Source: Anaerolineae bacterium (lineage in GTDB: Bacteria > Chloroflexota > Anaerolineae > Aggregatilineales > Phototrophicaceae). From it: a stretch of 6,869 nucleotides of DNA. The notes under the pieces are model-generated. The model saw only the letters and a list, made by a program, of their open reading frames with translations, did no database searches and was not told where the DNA came from. Location of the stretch: the NCBI GenBank assembly GCA_019912905.1, contig JAIOHO010000621.1, positions 1 through 6,869 of the forward strand. Reading direction: 5' to 3'. Position 1 is the stretch's first letter, and every line of letters starts with the position of its first letter. The position numbers and the translations under genes are program-made. Of this stretch, positions 5,981-6,869 are shown in pieces.

Positions 5981-6869
5981 TCAATTCTCCAGTTTCCCCA
6001 GAACCTCGCTTGCCGACATCGTGGGTTCCAGCGCGACCCGGATTTCCCCCCCCGGCACCAGATACCCCACACGCGTATAGAAGGTGTTTCGTTCCCGGCG
6101 GGTGGGCAGCTGCGTCTGCGCCCATTCACTCTGGTAGCCCATCCCGCACTCCCGTTGCAGAACCGTATGGCCGTAGATGAACATTGCGCCGTCCATGAAC
6201 GCCTGCCGGACAGGTTCCAGCTCTGGCGCATCAAAATCGTCCACCAGTTTCTGACCGAAGCTGTTCATCTCGGTGCCGATATTCAACGGTAAATCGAGTT
6301 CCTGCGCCAGTTGGACGATCTCGTACAGCTTGCCCAGTTTCAGCTTCTTGGTCTCCGCATCAGCAATGTTCCAGTTGCGGTCCGGGACGATGTTGAGGGC
6401 TGCTGCGCCCTTGCTGATTAACAGCTGAAGGAGTTCACCCATTGCCTGCTCGCCCGTAGAGGTGCCATCCAGCCACGCCGCGCACGGGAGCGCTCCACAG
6501 GCCAGCGTCAGATCATTGACGGCCTCGACGGACGGAAATGACCCTGAATCGGGCTGCACATAACCGACACCGCCCCGTTTCATCAGTTTCTGGCGGACCA
6601 GATTCTGGAATTTCGCCGCGTCGTGGATCACTTTCGCGACCTCATCGGCGGACAAATCCAGTTTGCGGCTCCAGAACTCAACCGGGTTCTGAACTTCTCG
6701 CTCAACCGCCTCGGCATAGGCCAGGACAATGTGCCGCTCCGTGGGATTACCCGCTGGTGCCAGGGGCATGACATCCTGATCGTAATCGAGCTTCACCGGG
6801 TCAAGATAGGCATTCACGCGCGCGACCACATCCCGGTTCCGCTTTGAAGCTCGCTCTTGCAGATCCGCC
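5981..6869 (-). CDS. Unassigned, probably TIM-barrel-like sugar-metabolism enzyme (5' end missing)
   Basis: The frame is open from the right edge to a TGA at 5983-5981 and shows 295 residues. A GTG lies at 6829-6827, but coding continues upstream of it with no stop, so the real start is probably outside the window. I do not recognise a named family. Alternating strand and helix segments, such as ALPCAAWLDG followed by a helix, AALNIVPDRNWN, DLPLNIGTEMNS and MFIYGHTVLQR, suggest a (beta/alpha) barrel. The charged or polar residues at strand ends (Asp in WLDG, Arg-Asn in PDRNWN, Glu in GTEMN, His in YGHT) would suit an active site. The segment CGMGYQSEW and the RRERNTFYTRVG helix near the C-terminus look like conserved family features. 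No signal peptide can be judged because the N-terminus is missing. The gene leads the visible transcript, nine bases before the long dehydrogenase, so it is likely an isomerase, hydrolase or lyase of the same pathway. Confidence 0.72.
   Translation of the reverse strand, partial: ADLQERASKRNRDVVARVNAYLDPVKLDYDQDVMPLAPAGNPTERHIVLAYAEAVEREVQNPVEFWSRKLDLSADEVAKVIHDAAKFQNLVRQKLMKRGGVGYVQPDSGSFPSVEAVNDLTLACGALPCAAWLDGTSTGEQAMGELLQLLISKGAAALNIVPDRNWNIADAETKKLKLGKLYEIVQLAQELDLPLNIGTEMNSFGQKLVDDFDAPELEPVRQAFMDGAMFIYGHTVLQRECGMGYQSEWAQTQLPTRRERNTFYTRVGYLVPGGEIRVALEPTMSASEVLGKLEN

Overview
The window is one densely packed stretch of a bacterial chromosome in which every credible gene lies on the minus strand, so transcription runs from right to left. 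Six genes are visible and the two at the window edges are incomplete. Coding DNA is moderately GC-rich, most starts have clear Shine-Dalgarno (SD) sequences, and junctions are short. These are ordinary bacterial features and do not fix a phylum. Something like Chloroflexota or another environmental lineage is only a guess. No RNA gene, mobile element, CRISPR array, transporter or regulator gene is visible.

In order of transcription: (1) 6869-5981, the C-terminal 295 residues of a protein I cannot place in a named family, probably a TIM-barrel-like enzyme; (2) 5971-4241, an unusually long (576 aa) zinc-type alcohol dehydrogenase with L-sorbose-1-phosphate reductase-like features and what looks like a duplicated nucleotide-binding domain; (3) 4234-3428, a short-chain dehydrogenase closely resembling sorbitol-6-phosphate 2-dehydrogenase (SrlD); (4) 3403-1877, an FGGY-family sugar kinase. 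Genes 1 to 4 are separated by only 9, 6 and 24 bases and are almost certainly one transcript.

A 266-base gap (1611-1876) follows. It holds a nested inverted repeat just after the kinase and an AT-rich leader before the next gene. Then come (5) 1610-768, an NAD-binding dehydrogenase of the 6-phosphogluconate-dehydrogenase-C-terminal type related to D-apionate oxidoisomerase (ApnO), and (6) 763 to the left edge, a sugar phosphate isomerase/epimerase-type TIM barrel. These two are separated by four bases and are probably translationally coupled.

Together the genes describe carbohydrate catabolism. Two polyol/ketose oxidoreductases, one sugar kinase, one aldonate-type oxidoreductase and one or two TIM-barrel enzymes could convert an alditol, ketose or branched sugar acid into a phosphorylated central metabolite. 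This combination does not match any complete named pathway that I recognise, so the substrate is unknown. The most unusual elements are the oversized dehydrogenase and the unassigned first gene.
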